Assembly: GCF_039532605.1 (NCBI RefSeq)
Contig: NZ_BAAARY010000003.1
Coordinates: 62,001-126,000, forward strand
Origin: Pilimelia columellifera
Lineage (GTDB): Bacteria; Actinomycetota; Actinomycetes; Mycobacteriales; Micromonosporaceae
Length of the DNA stretch: 64,000 nt
Direction of reading: 5' to 3'
Below the pieces are notes generated by a model. It was not told the DNA's origin and searched no databases. It saw nothing but the letters and a program-made list of their open reading frames with translations. A program made the position numbers and the translations under genes. Below, piece after piece: positions 33,033-41,496 of this stretch. Numbering within the stretch: position 1 is the stretch's first letter; each line of letters starts with the position of its first letter.

Positions 33033-33038
33033 TAGGGT
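33033..33038 (+). promoter_or_regulatory. -10 box TAGGGT of a leaderless mRNA
   Basis: TAGGGT, then 7 nt, then GTG 33046, only 27 bp after the preceding stop. Confidence 0.55.
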
Positions 33039-33045
33039 TGCGGCC

Positions 33046-33660
33046 GTGCCCACCCACCTCGTCACAGCGCTGCTGAGCCCGGTCCGCTGGACGCCGCCCG
33101 GAGTAGCCCCCGCCGCCTGGCGGCTGGCCATGGCCGAGGACATCGTCGATCTCCTCGCCGGACTCAGCCAGGTCGACTCGGCGATCGTCGGCGCCCCGGC
33201 CGACCACGCTCTGGCGGCGGCCGTCGCCTGGCCGCAGACCGCGATCCAGATCCGCACCGCGACGGTCGGCCACGCCCTGCGGGCGGCCGGCGCCGCCGGC
33301 TACCAGGCCGTGGCGGTGCTCGCTCCGGACGTCCCGAGCCTGCCCGGGCTGCTGGTCGGCAAGCTGCTGCGGCCGCTCACCAGCCGTCCTGTCGCGGTCA
33401 TGCCGACCCCCGACGGCGTCGGTCTCGCCGGTCTGGCGTGCGTGCTGCCGCCTCCGCCGTGGCTGCCTGACGCCGACCTCGACCTCGACCTCGACCACAC
33501 GAGTGTGGCGCGGATACGCGCCAGCGCGCCGAGCCCCGGGGACGTGGTGACAACGCCGGCCTGGCGGCGGCTCCGCGGCCCAGCCGACCTCTCCGCCCTC
33601 GACCCGGCGCTGGAAGGCTGGGACGCCACCCGGAAACTGTTGGAGTCGTCACGCCGCTGA
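33046..33660 (+). CDS. CofC/DUF2064-like nucleotidyltransferase-fold protein
   Basis: 204 residues. The segment AVLAPDVPSLPGLLVGKLLRPL with a following VAVMPTPDGVGLAGLAC resembles the D-x-P-x-L and product-binding loops of CofC/MobA-type glycosyl/nucleotidyl transferases. The N-terminal phosphate loop is not clear, so the assignment is structural rather than functional. It could be a degenerate member. Start supported by TAGGGT. The gene is convergent with the DUF2342 gene. Confidence 0.5.
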   Translation: MPTHLVTALLSPVRWTPPGVAPAAWRLAMAEDIVDLLAGLSQVDSAIVGAPADHALAAAVAWPQTAIQIRTATVGHALRAAGAAGYQAVAVLAPDVPSLPGLLVGKLLRPLTSRPVAVMPTPDGVGLAGLACVLPPPPWLPDADLDLDLDHTSVARIRASAPSPGDVVTTPAWRRLRGPADLSALDPALEGWDATRKLLESSRR

Positions 33661-33717
33661 CCGCCCGCTCCCGGCCCGGGTCACCACGGCCAGCCGTCGG
33701 TTCCGGCCCGCGTCGGC

Positions 33718-35055
33718 TCAGCGGGCGCCGGGCGGGTCGTCCCGATCGTCCCGAGGCCCGCTGGTGGGCTCGTCGGTGTCAGCGGCGGGGGCGGCCCCGT
33801 CGCGCGTCCCGGCGGCGAACTGCGCCTCAAGGCCGCTGATGTCGAGGCTGTCGGTGGCGGCGCTGGCGAACCCGACCGGGTCGGCGAAGTCGTCAGCCGA
33901 GGGCAGCAGATCCGGGTGACCCCAGATCGCGTCCCGGCCGGCGACACCGCGCTGCTCGGTCAGGGCCGCCCACAGCGCGGCCGCCTCCCGGAGCCGGCGC
34001 GGACGAAGGTCCAGCCCGACCAGCGCGGCGAAGGTCTGCTCCGCCGGACCGCCGGTGGCCCGGCGCCGCCGGAACGCCTCATTGAGCCGGTCGACCTGCG
34101 TCAGGCGGCCGGTCGCCGCCGTGTCGACCACATGCGATACCCAGCCCTCGACGAGCGCCAGCGCGGTCTCAAGGCGGATCAGGGCCGCCTGCTGCTGCGG
34201 CGTCTCCTCCGGAGTGAAGACGCCGGTGAGTTGCAGCGCCTCCATCGCGGACGGGTCGGCCGGGTTGAACCGGCCCATCGCCTCCTCGATCGCCTCGCGG
34301 TTCACCCGGATGCCCGCGGCGTAGCTCTCGACAGCCGCGACGACATGCCCACGCAGCCAGGGCACATGCTCGAAGAGCCGCTGGTGCGCCGCCTCCCGCA
34401 GGGCGGCAAAGATCCGGACCTCGTCGGCGGGCAACTCCAGGCCCTCGCCGTACGCCGTGATATTCACCGGCAGCAGCGCGGCCTCGCCCGCCGGCCCCAG
34501 AGGCAGGCCGATGTCGCTGGCAGACAGCACCTCGGTCGCCAGCGTCCCCAGCGCCTGGCCGAGCTGACCACCGAACATCGCGCCGCCGAGGCCGCTCATC
34601 ATCGCCTGCACCGGGCCGAGCTGCGCCCGCGCCTCCGGCGGCACCAGGTCGCCCATGGCGCCGACCATCCGCGCGGCCAACGGATCACACAGCCTCTTCC
34701 AGACGTCGAGCGTCCGGTAGACCCACTCGTTGCGGTTCCAGGCCACCGCGGCGCGCACCCCGGATGGCAGCACGCTGACCGGTTCCAGCCACAGGTCGGC
34801 GAGCCGGATCGCCTCCTCGACGGCGTGCCGGTCCGCCGGAGTCACCGCTGGGTCTCCCTGGGCGTTGAGCGAGCCCGCCGCGACCTGCCGGGCCAGGTCC
34901 CAGTTCACCGGACCGCCGCCGGGGCTCACGAGCATCTGCTGGAGGTGGCCGAGGAGTTGGTGCAGCTGCGCCGCGTCGCCAGGATCACCGCCCGGGTTGC
35001 CGCCAGGATTGTTTCCGCTGCCGGGAAGGGAGAAGCCGAAGGGAAAGTCGGTCAC
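33718..35055 (-). CDS. DUF2342 (TIGR03624) family protein, annotated elsewhere as zinc metalloprotease
   Basis: 445 residues from GTG 35055 (TACGGT 6 nt upstream on the minus strand). Gly/Pro/Asn-rich start, then a helical core: LADLWLEPVSVLPSG, WNRNEWVYRTLDVW and QRLFEHVPWLRGHVVAAVESYA. The family is often annotated as zinc-dependent metalloprotease or F420-associated, but I find no HExxH, so a peptidase activity is unproved here. It corresponds by neighbours to Rv3195, divergent from the PDZ/Lon gene. Confidence 0.8.
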   Translation of the reverse strand: MTDFPFGFSLPGSGNNPGGNPGGDPGDAAQLHQLLGHLQQMLVSPGGGPVNWDLARQVAAGSLNAQGDPAVTPADRHAVEEAIRLADLWLEPVSVLPSGVRAAVAWNRNEWVYRTLDVWKRLCDPLAARMVGAMGDLVPPEARAQLGPVQAMMSGLGGAMFGGQLGQALGTLATEVLSASDIGLPLGPAGEAALLPVNITAYGEGLELPADEVRIFAALREAAHQRLFEHVPWLRGHVVAAVESYAAGIRVNREAIEEAMGRFNPADPSAMEALQLTGVFTPEETPQQQAALIRLETALALVEGWVSHVVDTAATGRLTQVDRLNEAFRRRRATGGPAEQTFAALVGLDLRPRRLREAAALWAALTEQRGVAGRDAIWGHPDLLPSADDFADPVGFASAATDSLDISGLEAQFAAGTRDGAAPAADTDEPTSGPRDDRDDPPGAR

Positions 35056-35133
35056 CGTTCCACCGTACGCCGCCTCCGCACCTGGTCGACCAGCGCTCCG
35101 GAACCACCGGATCGAGCGGATAGGCTCGACGAC
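35056..35133. promoter_or_regulatory. divergent leaderless promoters of DUF2342 and PDZ/Lon genes
   Basis: Minus strand TACGGT (35062-35067) is 6 nt from GTG 35055; plus strand TAGGCT (35121-35126) is 7 nt from ATG 35134. The two starts are 78 bp apart. Confidence 0.6.
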
Positions 35134-36156
35134 ATGAAACGTCGCGGCGTCACCGTTCTGCTGGGCGCGGTACTCGTGGGCATCCTGCTCGCCGGCATCC
35201 TGTCGGCGCCGGTGCCGTACGTGATCCTGGGCGCCGGACCCACGGTGGACACCGTCGGCGGCGACGATGGCAAACCCATCATCGCCGTCACCGGCGCCCC
35301 GACGTCCGAGTCGGCCGGCCAGCTACGGCTGACGACAGTCGGCGTGCAGGCCCGCACCGACCTCATCGCAGCCATCGGGGCCTGGTTCGACCGGTCGCGG
35401 GCGGTCGTCCCCCGGGAAATGATCTATCCGGCCGGTCGAGACGAGAAGGAGGTCGACCAGCAGAACGCCGAGGACTTCAAGGAGTCGCAGACCAGCGCCG
35501 AGACGGTCGCGCTGCGGGAGTTGGGCTACCCGGCCCAGACCGTGGTCGCCAACGTCGTCGCGGACAGTCCGGCCGCGTCAGCCCTCCGGAACGACGACGT
35601 CATCATCGCCATCGACGGCACGCCGATCGAACACAAGGGCCAGCTGATCGCCGCGGTCCAGGACAAGCCCGCCGGCGCCGCGTTCGCCGTCCGATACCGT
35701 CGGGACGGCAAGGAAGCCACCGCCACCATCACCAGCCGCGCCGACGGCAAGGACAAGACACCGCGCATCGGCGTCGAGGTGAGCCAGCGGCAGCCAAAGC
35801 CGTTCACGATCACCATCAAGGTCGCCGAGGACATCGGCGGGCCCAGCGCCGGGCTCATGTTCGCCCTCGGCATCATCGACAAGCTCCGGCCCGAGGACCT
35901 CACCGGCGGCAAGTCGATCGCCGGGACGGGCACCATCGACGACGGCGGCAACGTCGGCCCGATCGGCGGCATCCCCCAGAAACTCGTCGGGGCCCGCGCC
36001 GCCGGCGCCCGCTACTTCCTGGCGCCGGCTGACAACTGCGCCGAGGCCAAGGCCAGCCCCGTCCCTGGTCTGACCGTCGCCCGGGTGGCCACCATCGATG
36101 ACGCGCTGGCGGCGCTCGCGGCGATCCGGGAAGGCCGTGACGTCGCCGGCTGTTGA
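35134..36156 (+). CDS. PDZ and Lon-like serine protease, membrane anchored
   Basis: 340 residues. An N-terminal transmembrane segment (about 8-25) ends in SAPVPYVILGAGP, then a PDZ domain at about 125-205 (NVVADSPAASALRNDDVIIAIDG) and a C-terminal S16 domain with catalytic Ser in GGPSAGLMFALG (S238) and Lys in IPQKLVGARAAGA (K283). It lacks an AAA+ domain, so proteolysis is ATP independent, probably outside the membrane. Orthologue of Rv3194c by position. Confidence 0.92.
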   Translation: MKRRGVTVLLGAVLVGILLAGILSAPVPYVILGAGPTVDTVGGDDGKPIIAVTGAPTSESAGQLRLTTVGVQARTDLIAAIGAWFDRSRAVVPREMIYPAGRDEKEVDQQNAEDFKESQTSAETVALRELGYPAQTVVANVVADSPAASALRNDDVIIAIDGTPIEHKGQLIAAVQDKPAGAAFAVRYRRDGKEATATITSRADGKDKTPRIGVEVSQRQPKPFTITIKVAEDIGGPSAGLMFALGIIDKLRPEDLTGGKSIAGTGTIDDGGNVGPIGGIPQKLVGARAAGARYFLAPADNCAEAKASPVPGLTVARVATIDDALAALAAIREGRDVAGC

Positions 36157-36199
36157 CCGCCGTCGGGGTGCGGGCGGGCGGCCGCCGACCGACACGCCG

Positions 36200-36205
36200 T
36201 AGGGT
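36200..36205 (+). promoter_or_regulatory. -10 box TAGGGT of a leaderless mRNA
   Basis: TAGGGT, then 6 nt, then GTG 36212, 44 bp after the PDZ/Lon stop. Confidence 0.55.
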
Positions 36206-36211
36206 GGACGG

Positions 36212-39178
36212 GTGGTCACGCCAAGAAATCCGCTGCCCCGGGTCAGTCGTCGGGGTCGTGCGACGTTCATCGTCGGTACCGCCGGCTTCCTGATCTTTTC
36301 GCTGATCAGCTGGGCGGTGCGGGCGTACACGGACTGGTTGTGGTTCGACGAGGTCCGGTTCACCGGCGTCTTCGGCCAGGTCCTCTCCACCCGGGTCGCG
36401 CTGTTCCTGGCCGTCGGGGCCGCGATGGCGCTGGTCGTCGGCGGAAACCTCTACCTGGCGTTCCGGCTGAGGCCCCTGCTGCGGCCGCACTCGGAGGAAC
36501 AGGCGACCCTCGAGCGGTACCGGATGATCATGACGCCCCGGGTGCGTCAGTGGATCGGCGGGCTGGCCGTGGCGGTCGGCCTGTTCGCCGGTATGTCAGC
36601 GCAGGCGCACTGGCCCCAGTGGCTGCTGTTCCGCAACCGTCAGCCCTTCGGCGTCAAGGACCCCGAGTTCGGGGTCGACGTCGGGTTCTACGTCTTCGCC
36701 TATCCCTTCTGGCGGTACCTGCTCGGTCTGCTCTTCACCGCGCTCGTGTTGTCCCTGCTGGGCGCCCTGGCGGTGCACTACCTGTACGGGGGCGTCCGGC
36801 TCCAGGGCATCGGCGACCGGATGACCTCCGCCGCCCGTACCCACCTGGCGACGCTGGTGGCGCTGTTCGTGTTGGGCAAGGCCGCCGCGTACTTCCTGGA
36901 CCGCCGCGGTCTCCTGCTCGGCTACAACGAGGGCACCAACCTGTTCGGCGCCGGGTACACCGACATCAACGCGCTGCTGCCGGCCAAGGAGATCCTGGCC
37001 TACATCTCGATCGTCGTCGCGATCGCGATCATTGTTTTCTCCTTCGCGGGCGCCCGCAATCTCGTCTGGCCCGGTATGGCGCTGGCCCTGCTCGGCGTCT
37101 CGGCGGTGGCGATCGGCGGGGTGTACCCGGCGGCGGTGCAGTTCTTTACCGTCAAACCGAGCGTGCAGAACAAGGAAGCGGAGTTCATCGGCCGCAGCAT
37201 CGAGGCGACCCGGGCCGCGTACGGGCTCGGCGCCGCCACCTCCACCCGCTACAGCGCCACCAACCAGGTTCCCCGGGCGACGCTCGGCACCGATCGGGCG
37301 GTCGTGCCGAACGCCCGCCTGCTCGATCCGGAGCTGGTCTCCGAGACGTACACCGCGTTGCAGCAGGTGCGTAACGTCTACGACTTCGGCCCCAAACTCG
37401 ACATCGACCGGTACACGATCAACGGCCAGACCCAGGACTACGTCGTCGGCGTCCGCGAGGTGTCCGACGAGCAGCTCACCGGGGCACAGCGGCAGTGGCA
37501 GAACCGGCACACCGTCTACACCCACGGGTACGGGCTGGTCGCCGCGCCGGCCAACCGGGTCTGCAACGGGCTGCCGTTCTTCGTCTCCGGCTTCCTCAGC
37601 GAGCAGACCACCGCGGCCGACAACCCGTGCGCCGAGAAGACCGACCAGATCAAGGTGGCCCAGCCGCGGGTCTACTACGGCGAGCAGCTACCGCCGTACG
37701 CGATCGTGGGTCAGACCGACCCCGACCGCAAGGTCGAGTTCGACCGGCCGTTGAGTTCGCGGGAACAGCAGCCCGGCCAGGACGACCAGGTCAACTACAC
37801 CTACACCGGCGTCGGCGGCATCGAGGTCGGCTCGCTGAGCCGGCGCCTGCTGTACTCGATCGCGCTCGGCGAGGGTAACTTCCTGCTCTCCAACGCGGTC
37901 AACGACAACTCCAAGTTGCTGTACGTGCGTGAGCCGCGTGAGCGGGTGCAGAAGGTGGCGCCGTTCCTCACCCTCGACGGGGACCCGTACCCGGCGGTCA
38001 TCGACGGCCGGATCCAGTGGATCGTCGACGGTTACACCACCGCGGCGACCTACCCGTACGCCCAGGTCGTCGACCTCGAGGCCGCCACCCGCGACGAGCT
38101 GACCGGCCGGGGAAGCACCCTGGCCCTGAAGCGGCAGAACGTCAACTACATCCGCAACTCCGTCAAGGCGACTGTGGACGCCTACGACGGGACCGTCACC
38201 CTGTACCAGTTCGACGAGACCGACCCGGTGCTCAAGGCGTGGAACGCGGCCTTCGGCGGCAAACTGATCAAGCCGCGTTCGGAGATCCCACCGGCGCTCA
38301 TGGCGCATCTGCGGTACCCGGCGGACCTGTTCAAGGTGCAACGGAACCTCATCAGCCGGTTCCACGTCACCGACCCGATCCGGTTCTTCCGCGAGTCGGA
38401 CATGTGGCAGGTGCCCAACGCGCCGGACAACCCCGACTCCAACCTCAAGCAGCCGCCGTACTACCTGCTGACCCAGCTCCCCGGGCAGAAAGGCGCCCGC
38501 TTCCAGCTGACGTCGGCGGTCAGCCCGACGAACCGGCAGAACCTGGCCGCGCTGATCTCCGGCTCCTACGACGAGGCCGGCAAGCCGGTGCTGGAGACGT
38601 TCGAGCTGCCGTCGGAGTCGGTGGTCGCCGGCCCGATCCAGATCCACCAACAGATGATCAGCCCGCCGGAGATCAGACGGCAGCTCAGCCAGCTCACCGC
38701 CGACAACAAGGCGGTGGTCGAGTACGGCAACCTGCTGGCCCTGCCGATCGACAACGGCCTGCTGTACGTCGAGCCGGTGTATGTCAAAAGCACCAGCAAC
38801 CGGCAGGCGTACCCGCTGCTACAGAGCGTGCTGCTCAGCTACGGTGACGGCGGTAAGTACGTCACCCTGGCGCCCACCCTGGAGCAGGGAATCCAGAACC
38901 TCATCGCGCTCGGCAAGGGGCAGGCCCCACCGCCGTCCGCAGGGCCGGATACCCCCGCGCCGCCGTCAGGGCCGACGACGCCGGCCCCGTCGGCGCCGAC
39001 CGGCGACGTGGCCACGGCGGTGGCCGAGCTGGACCGGGCGATCGCCGAGGTCAAGGCAGCCCAGGCCTCCGGCGACTTCGTCCGCTACGGCCGCGCCCTG
39101 GCTGCCCTGGACGCCGCCATGGCCCGCTACAAAGCCGCCCAAGCCGCCCCCCGCCCCGCCCCGACCACCGGCGGCTGA
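36212..39178 (+). CDS. UPF0182 large membrane protein
   Basis: 988 residues. About seven transmembrane helices in the first 320 residues, including FIVGTAGFLIFSLISWAVRA and the loop DWLWFDEVRFTGVF, a UPF0182 signature. A large extracytoplasmic part follows, with YSATNQVPRATLGTDRAV, LDGDPYPAVIDGRIQWIVDGY and a Pro/Ala/Thr-rich C-terminal tail. Members occur across actinobacteria and cyanobacteria; no function is established. Orthologue of Rv3193c by position, downstream of the PDZ/Lon protein, so the two may interact in the envelope. Confidence 0.92.
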   Translation: MVTPRNPLPRVSRRGRATFIVGTAGFLIFSLISWAVRAYTDWLWFDEVRFTGVFGQVLSTRVALFLAVGAAMALVVGGNLYLAFRLRPLLRPHSEEQATLERYRMIMTPRVRQWIGGLAVAVGLFAGMSAQAHWPQWLLFRNRQPFGVKDPEFGVDVGFYVFAYPFWRYLLGLLFTALVLSLLGALAVHYLYGGVRLQGIGDRMTSAARTHLATLVALFVLGKAAAYFLDRRGLLLGYNEGTNLFGAGYTDINALLPAKEILAYISIVVAIAIIVFSFAGARNLVWPGMALALLGVSAVAIGGVYPAAVQFFTVKPSVQNKEAEFIGRSIEATRAAYGLGAATSTRYSATNQVPRATLGTDRAVVPNARLLDPELVSETYTALQQVRNVYDFGPKLDIDRYTINGQTQDYVVGVREVSDEQLTGAQRQWQNRHTVYTHGYGLVAAPANRVCNGLPFFVSGFLSEQTTAADNPCAEKTDQIKVAQPRVYYGEQLPPYAIVGQTDPDRKVEFDRPLSSREQQPGQDDQVNYTYTGVGGIEVGSLSRRLLYSIALGEGNFLLSNAVNDNSKLLYVREPRERVQKVAPFLTLDGDPYPAVIDGRIQWIVDGYTTAATYPYAQVVDLEAATRDELTGRGSTLALKRQNVNYIRNSVKATVDAYDGTVTLYQFDETDPVLKAWNAAFGGKLIKPRSEIPPALMAHLRYPADLFKVQRNLISRFHVTDPIRFFRESDMWQVPNAPDNPDSNLKQPPYYLLTQLPGQKGARFQLTSAVSPTNRQNLAALISGSYDEAGKPVLETFELPSESVVAGPIQIHQQMISPPEIRRQLSQLTADNKAVVEYGNLLALPIDNGLLYVEPVYVKSTSNRQAYPLLQSVLLSYGDGGKYVTLAPTLEQGIQNLIALGKGQAPPPSAGPDTPAPPSGPTTPAPSAPTGDVATAVAELDRAIAEVKAAQASGDFVRYGRALAALDAAMARYKAAQAAPRPAPTTGG

Positions 39179-39179
39179 C

Positions 39180-39255
39180 CAGGCCCTGGTTGACCATGAC
39201 TTCTGCGGATGAATCGGAGTTGATTCACGCGCGGAGGTCATGGTCAACGGGCCTG
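39180..39255. repeat. 76-bp composite inverted repeat (REP/MITE-like)
   Basis: Left arm 39180-39200 (CAGGCCC...GTTGACCATGAC) pairs with right arm 39237-39255 (GTCATGGTCAACGGGCCTG), with a 2-nt bulge. Inside lies a second palindrome, TGAATC-GGAGTT-GATTCA. It starts 2 bp after the UPF0182 stop. Palindromic units with a GTTGACCATGA-type outer arm look like dispersed intergenic repeats of Micromonospora (recollection). It may also act as a transcription terminator. Confidence 0.7.
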
Positions 39256-39318
39256 AGGGTGGGGGGAGTGGGTGGTTTTGCGGGTTCGGGGTGGGGTGCG
39301 CTAGTCTTACCGGGCCGA

Positions 39319-39392
39319 CGCGGGGTGGAGCAGCTCGGTAGCTCGCTGGGCTCATAACCCAGAGGTCGCAGGTTCAAATCCTGTCCCCGCTA
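39319..39392 (+). tRNA. initiator tRNA-Met (CAT), copy 1
   Basis: Complete 74-nt cloverleaf without encoded CCA: acceptor CGCGGGG/CCCCGCT with a C1-U72 mismatch, anticodon stem CTGGG/CCCAG with the three G:C pairs (GGG/CCC) that mark initiator tRNA, anticodon CAT, and T-loop GGTTCAAATCC. A terminator hairpin follows. Confidence 0.95.
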
Positions 39393-39403
39393 CTAGCACG
39401 AAT

Positions 39404-39430
39404 GGTCGTCCAGCGATTGTCTGGGCGGCC
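39404..39430 (+). terminator. terminator of tRNA-Met copy 1
   Basis: GGTCGTCCAG-CGATTGT-CTGGGCGGCC then TTTCGTCGTTT; the stem includes G:T pairs. Confidence 0.75.
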
Positions 39431-39451
39431 TTTCGTCGTTTCCGGGGGGCT

Positions 39452-39934
39452 TCACCCGGGAGTCAGATCCCGGTAGTAGTAGTACATCGGCTCGCTGGCG
39501 TCCGGCTCGGTGTTGCGGAAGCCGTGCGCCTCGTAGAACCGGCGGGCGTCGGTGTCCTCCCCGTCAACGTTGATCTCCAGGGTTTCGGCGCCGCGGTCGG
39601 TGGCCAACGCGCACGTGGCGGTCAGCATGGCGTGGCCGTAGCGGCGTCCGCGCAGGTCCGGGCGTACGTACAGCTCGTCAAGAAGGGCGACGGGGCCCTC
39701 GTACCAGACATTGCGGCGGAACGAGACGACCGCCACCCCGATGGCTGGCTCGCCGCCGAGCAGGACCACCAGGTCCTGCCCAGCGAGCAGGGAGCGCAGT
39801 CTGCCGGCGAGAACCTCGACGCCCGGGGTCGCGGTGTCGAATTCACGGTTGAACGCGTCCAGCAGACGCGCCGCCGTCAGCGCGTCTGCCGGCGTGGCGC
39901 GTCGGACCAGGTGGTCGGGGTGTGGGCTGCTCAT
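39452..39934 (-). CDS. GNAT-family N-acetyltransferase
   Basis: 160 residues from ATG 39934; a longer frame would run into the second tRNA. GNAT fold with LVRRATPADALTAARLL at the start, acetyl-CoA loop RPDLRGRRYGHAMLTA (about 95-110) and a C-terminal NVDGEDTDARRFYEAHGF motif typical of single-domain acetyltransferases. The acceptor is unknown. It lies between two identical initiator tRNA genes, on the opposite strand. Confidence 0.85.
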   Translation of the reverse strand: MSSPHPDHLVRRATPADALTAARLLDAFNREFDTATPGVEVLAGRLRSLLAGQDLVVLLGGEPAIGVAVVSFRRNVWYEGPVALLDELYVRPDLRGRRYGHAMLTATCALATDRGAETLEINVDGEDTDARRFYEAHGFRNTEPDASEPMYYYYRDLTPG

Positions 39935-40065
39935 GCCGGCAGTCTGCTGGTGTGGGCGGCGGGGGACAACGGTGTTGCCTGGTTGTCGCCCGGTGTCCAT
40001 CCGACAGCGTGGGGGCGCCCTGGTGATGGCCGCGAGTTGGCGGTGCCATAGGCTGGTCTTACCGA

Positions 40066-40139
40066 CGCGGGGTGGAGCAGCTCGGTAGCTCGCTGGGCTC
40101 ATAACCCAGAGGTCGCAGGTTCAAATCCTGTCCCCGCTA
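40066..40139 (+). tRNA. initiator tRNA-Met (CAT), copy 2
   Basis: Identical in all 74 nt to copy 1, including the C1-U72 mismatch and GGG/CCC anticodon stem. The preceding bases (GGTCTTACCGA) resemble those of copy 1 (AGTCTTACCGG), so the duplication includes the promoter. Followed by its own terminator of different sequence. Confidence 0.95.
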
Positions 40140-40147
40140 CAGAAGAA

Positions 40148-40180
40148 GGCACCCGTCCAGAGATCATCTGGGCGGGTGCC
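40148..40180 (+). terminator. terminator of tRNA-Met copy 2
   Basis: Perfect 13-bp stem GGCACCCGTCCAG / CTGGGCGGGTGCC with a 7-nt loop, then TTCGTGT. Confidence 0.8.
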
Positions 40181-40272
40181 TTCGTGTCCGTTGCGAATCG
40201 TTTGGTCTGATGTTCCGGCTCCGTCGTACTTGCTCAGCACGACATGCGCCTTCCCAAGCAAAGAGGCGCGCA

Positions 40273-40341
40273 TCAAATCCAGGACGGTTCAGTCGCGAGG
40301 TTGCCGGTGAGCAGGCCGCGGCGGGTCCACGCGGTGGTCAT
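40273..40341 (-). pseudogene. stub of a Tat-exported protein gene
   Basis: ATG 40341 overlaps the preceding stop (ATGA) and reads MTTAWTRRGLLTGNLATEPS before stopping after 22 codons. RRGLLTG looks like the start of a twin-arginine signal, so this is likely the 5' end of a deleted or truncated gene once coupled to the glycerophosphodiesterase. The lower-GC DNA beyond it (40185-40270), next to a tRNA, suggests a rearrangement. Confidence 0.4.
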
Positions 40342-41343
40342 CGCGGCTCCTCGAAGAGTCGGCGGGCCAGGACGGCGACGTCGGGGTTGTCGGTGAACAG
40401 CCCGTCAACTGCGGCGCGCAGGAACATGAGCTGCTCGTCGATGGCCTTGCCGTAGGCGGACGGGTCGGCGCCGACCCGCAGGGCGGCGGGCAGGAACTGG
40501 TTCTCGGCCCGGAACGTGTACGGGTGGACCAGCAGTCCGGCGCGGTGGGCGTCGGCGACCAGCCGCGTCGCTGGGGTCGGCGAATGGGCCGCCGGAGGCG
40601 GCGGTGAGGAACACCGTGCGGGCGCGTAGGCCCAGGTCGTGGCGCAGCCGCCGCAGGTTCGCCGCCTCGAACGACTGCACGAACACCGGCGCCTGCCGCC
40701 GGTCCAGGCCGTTGGCGCGCAGGTCGTCAACGAGGCGTTCCTCCAGTGACAGACCCAGCCGCTTGAAGTACGTCGGGTGCTTGGTCTCCGGGTAGACGCC
40801 GATCTGGCGTCCCAGCTCACGGCTGAGTCGGGCGCGTAGGTGGAGGATCTCGGCGAAGGTGGGGACGGTGAACCGTCCGTCGTAGAGCGTGTTGCGTTGC
40901 CGCACCTCGGGCAGCCGCTCGACCGCCCGCAGCGTCTTCAGCTCGGCGAGGGCGAAGTCCTCGACGAACCAGCCCGTCACCGTCGCCCCGTCCAGGGACA
41001 CGGTCTTGCGCCGGCTGTCGAACTCCGGGCGCGTGGCCACGTCGGTGGTGCCGGAGATCTCCGGCTCGTGCCGGGCCACCAGGACCCGGTCGGCGGTGAT
41101 GACCAGGTCAGGCTCGATGAAGTCCGCGCCCATCCGGGCAGCCAGCTCGTACGAGGCCAGGGTGTGCTCGGTCCGGTAGCCGCTGGCGCCCCGGTGTCCG
41201 ATCACCAACGGCCCGCGCGCGGCGACCGCCTCCGGCGATGCGGCGGTGGCCGCAGTCTGTCGGGCGGCGGACGCCCCCGCCGGCGTTGTCGCCGTGACCG
41301 CAGCGCCCATCCCCATCGCAAGCACCGTCCGTCGATCCGTCAT
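40338..41343 (-). pseudogene. glycerophosphodiester phosphodiesterase, frameshifted
   Basis: From ATG 41343 the first frame gives a Tat-type signal (DRRTVLAMGMGAAV) and a GDPD catalytic core: VIGHRGASGYRTEHTLASYELA, ADFIEPDLVIT, VARHEPE, VYPETKHPTYF and VFVQSFEAANLRRL. After GGPFADP (about 40560-40600) the reading moves to another frame, which continues ATRLVADAHRAGLLVHPYTF ... DGLFTDNPDVAVLARRLF to a stop at 40338. A net +1 shift explains both halves. It is either a true pseudogene or a sequencing error; the enzyme would be extracellular, hydrolysing glycerophosphodiesters. Confidence 0.8.
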
Positions 41344-41496
41344 CCGCGTCCACCGAACCTCTCGTCGCCGCATGGTGCCCGACGCAGAGTGCAGCCCAGC
41401 CCGGCCACGCCCACATCGCCGTCAGCGAACCGGCACACGAATTCCGGGGTACGGGCGGGCAGTCCGCGGGACGCGCTGTGGGTATGGTGGCCGGTC

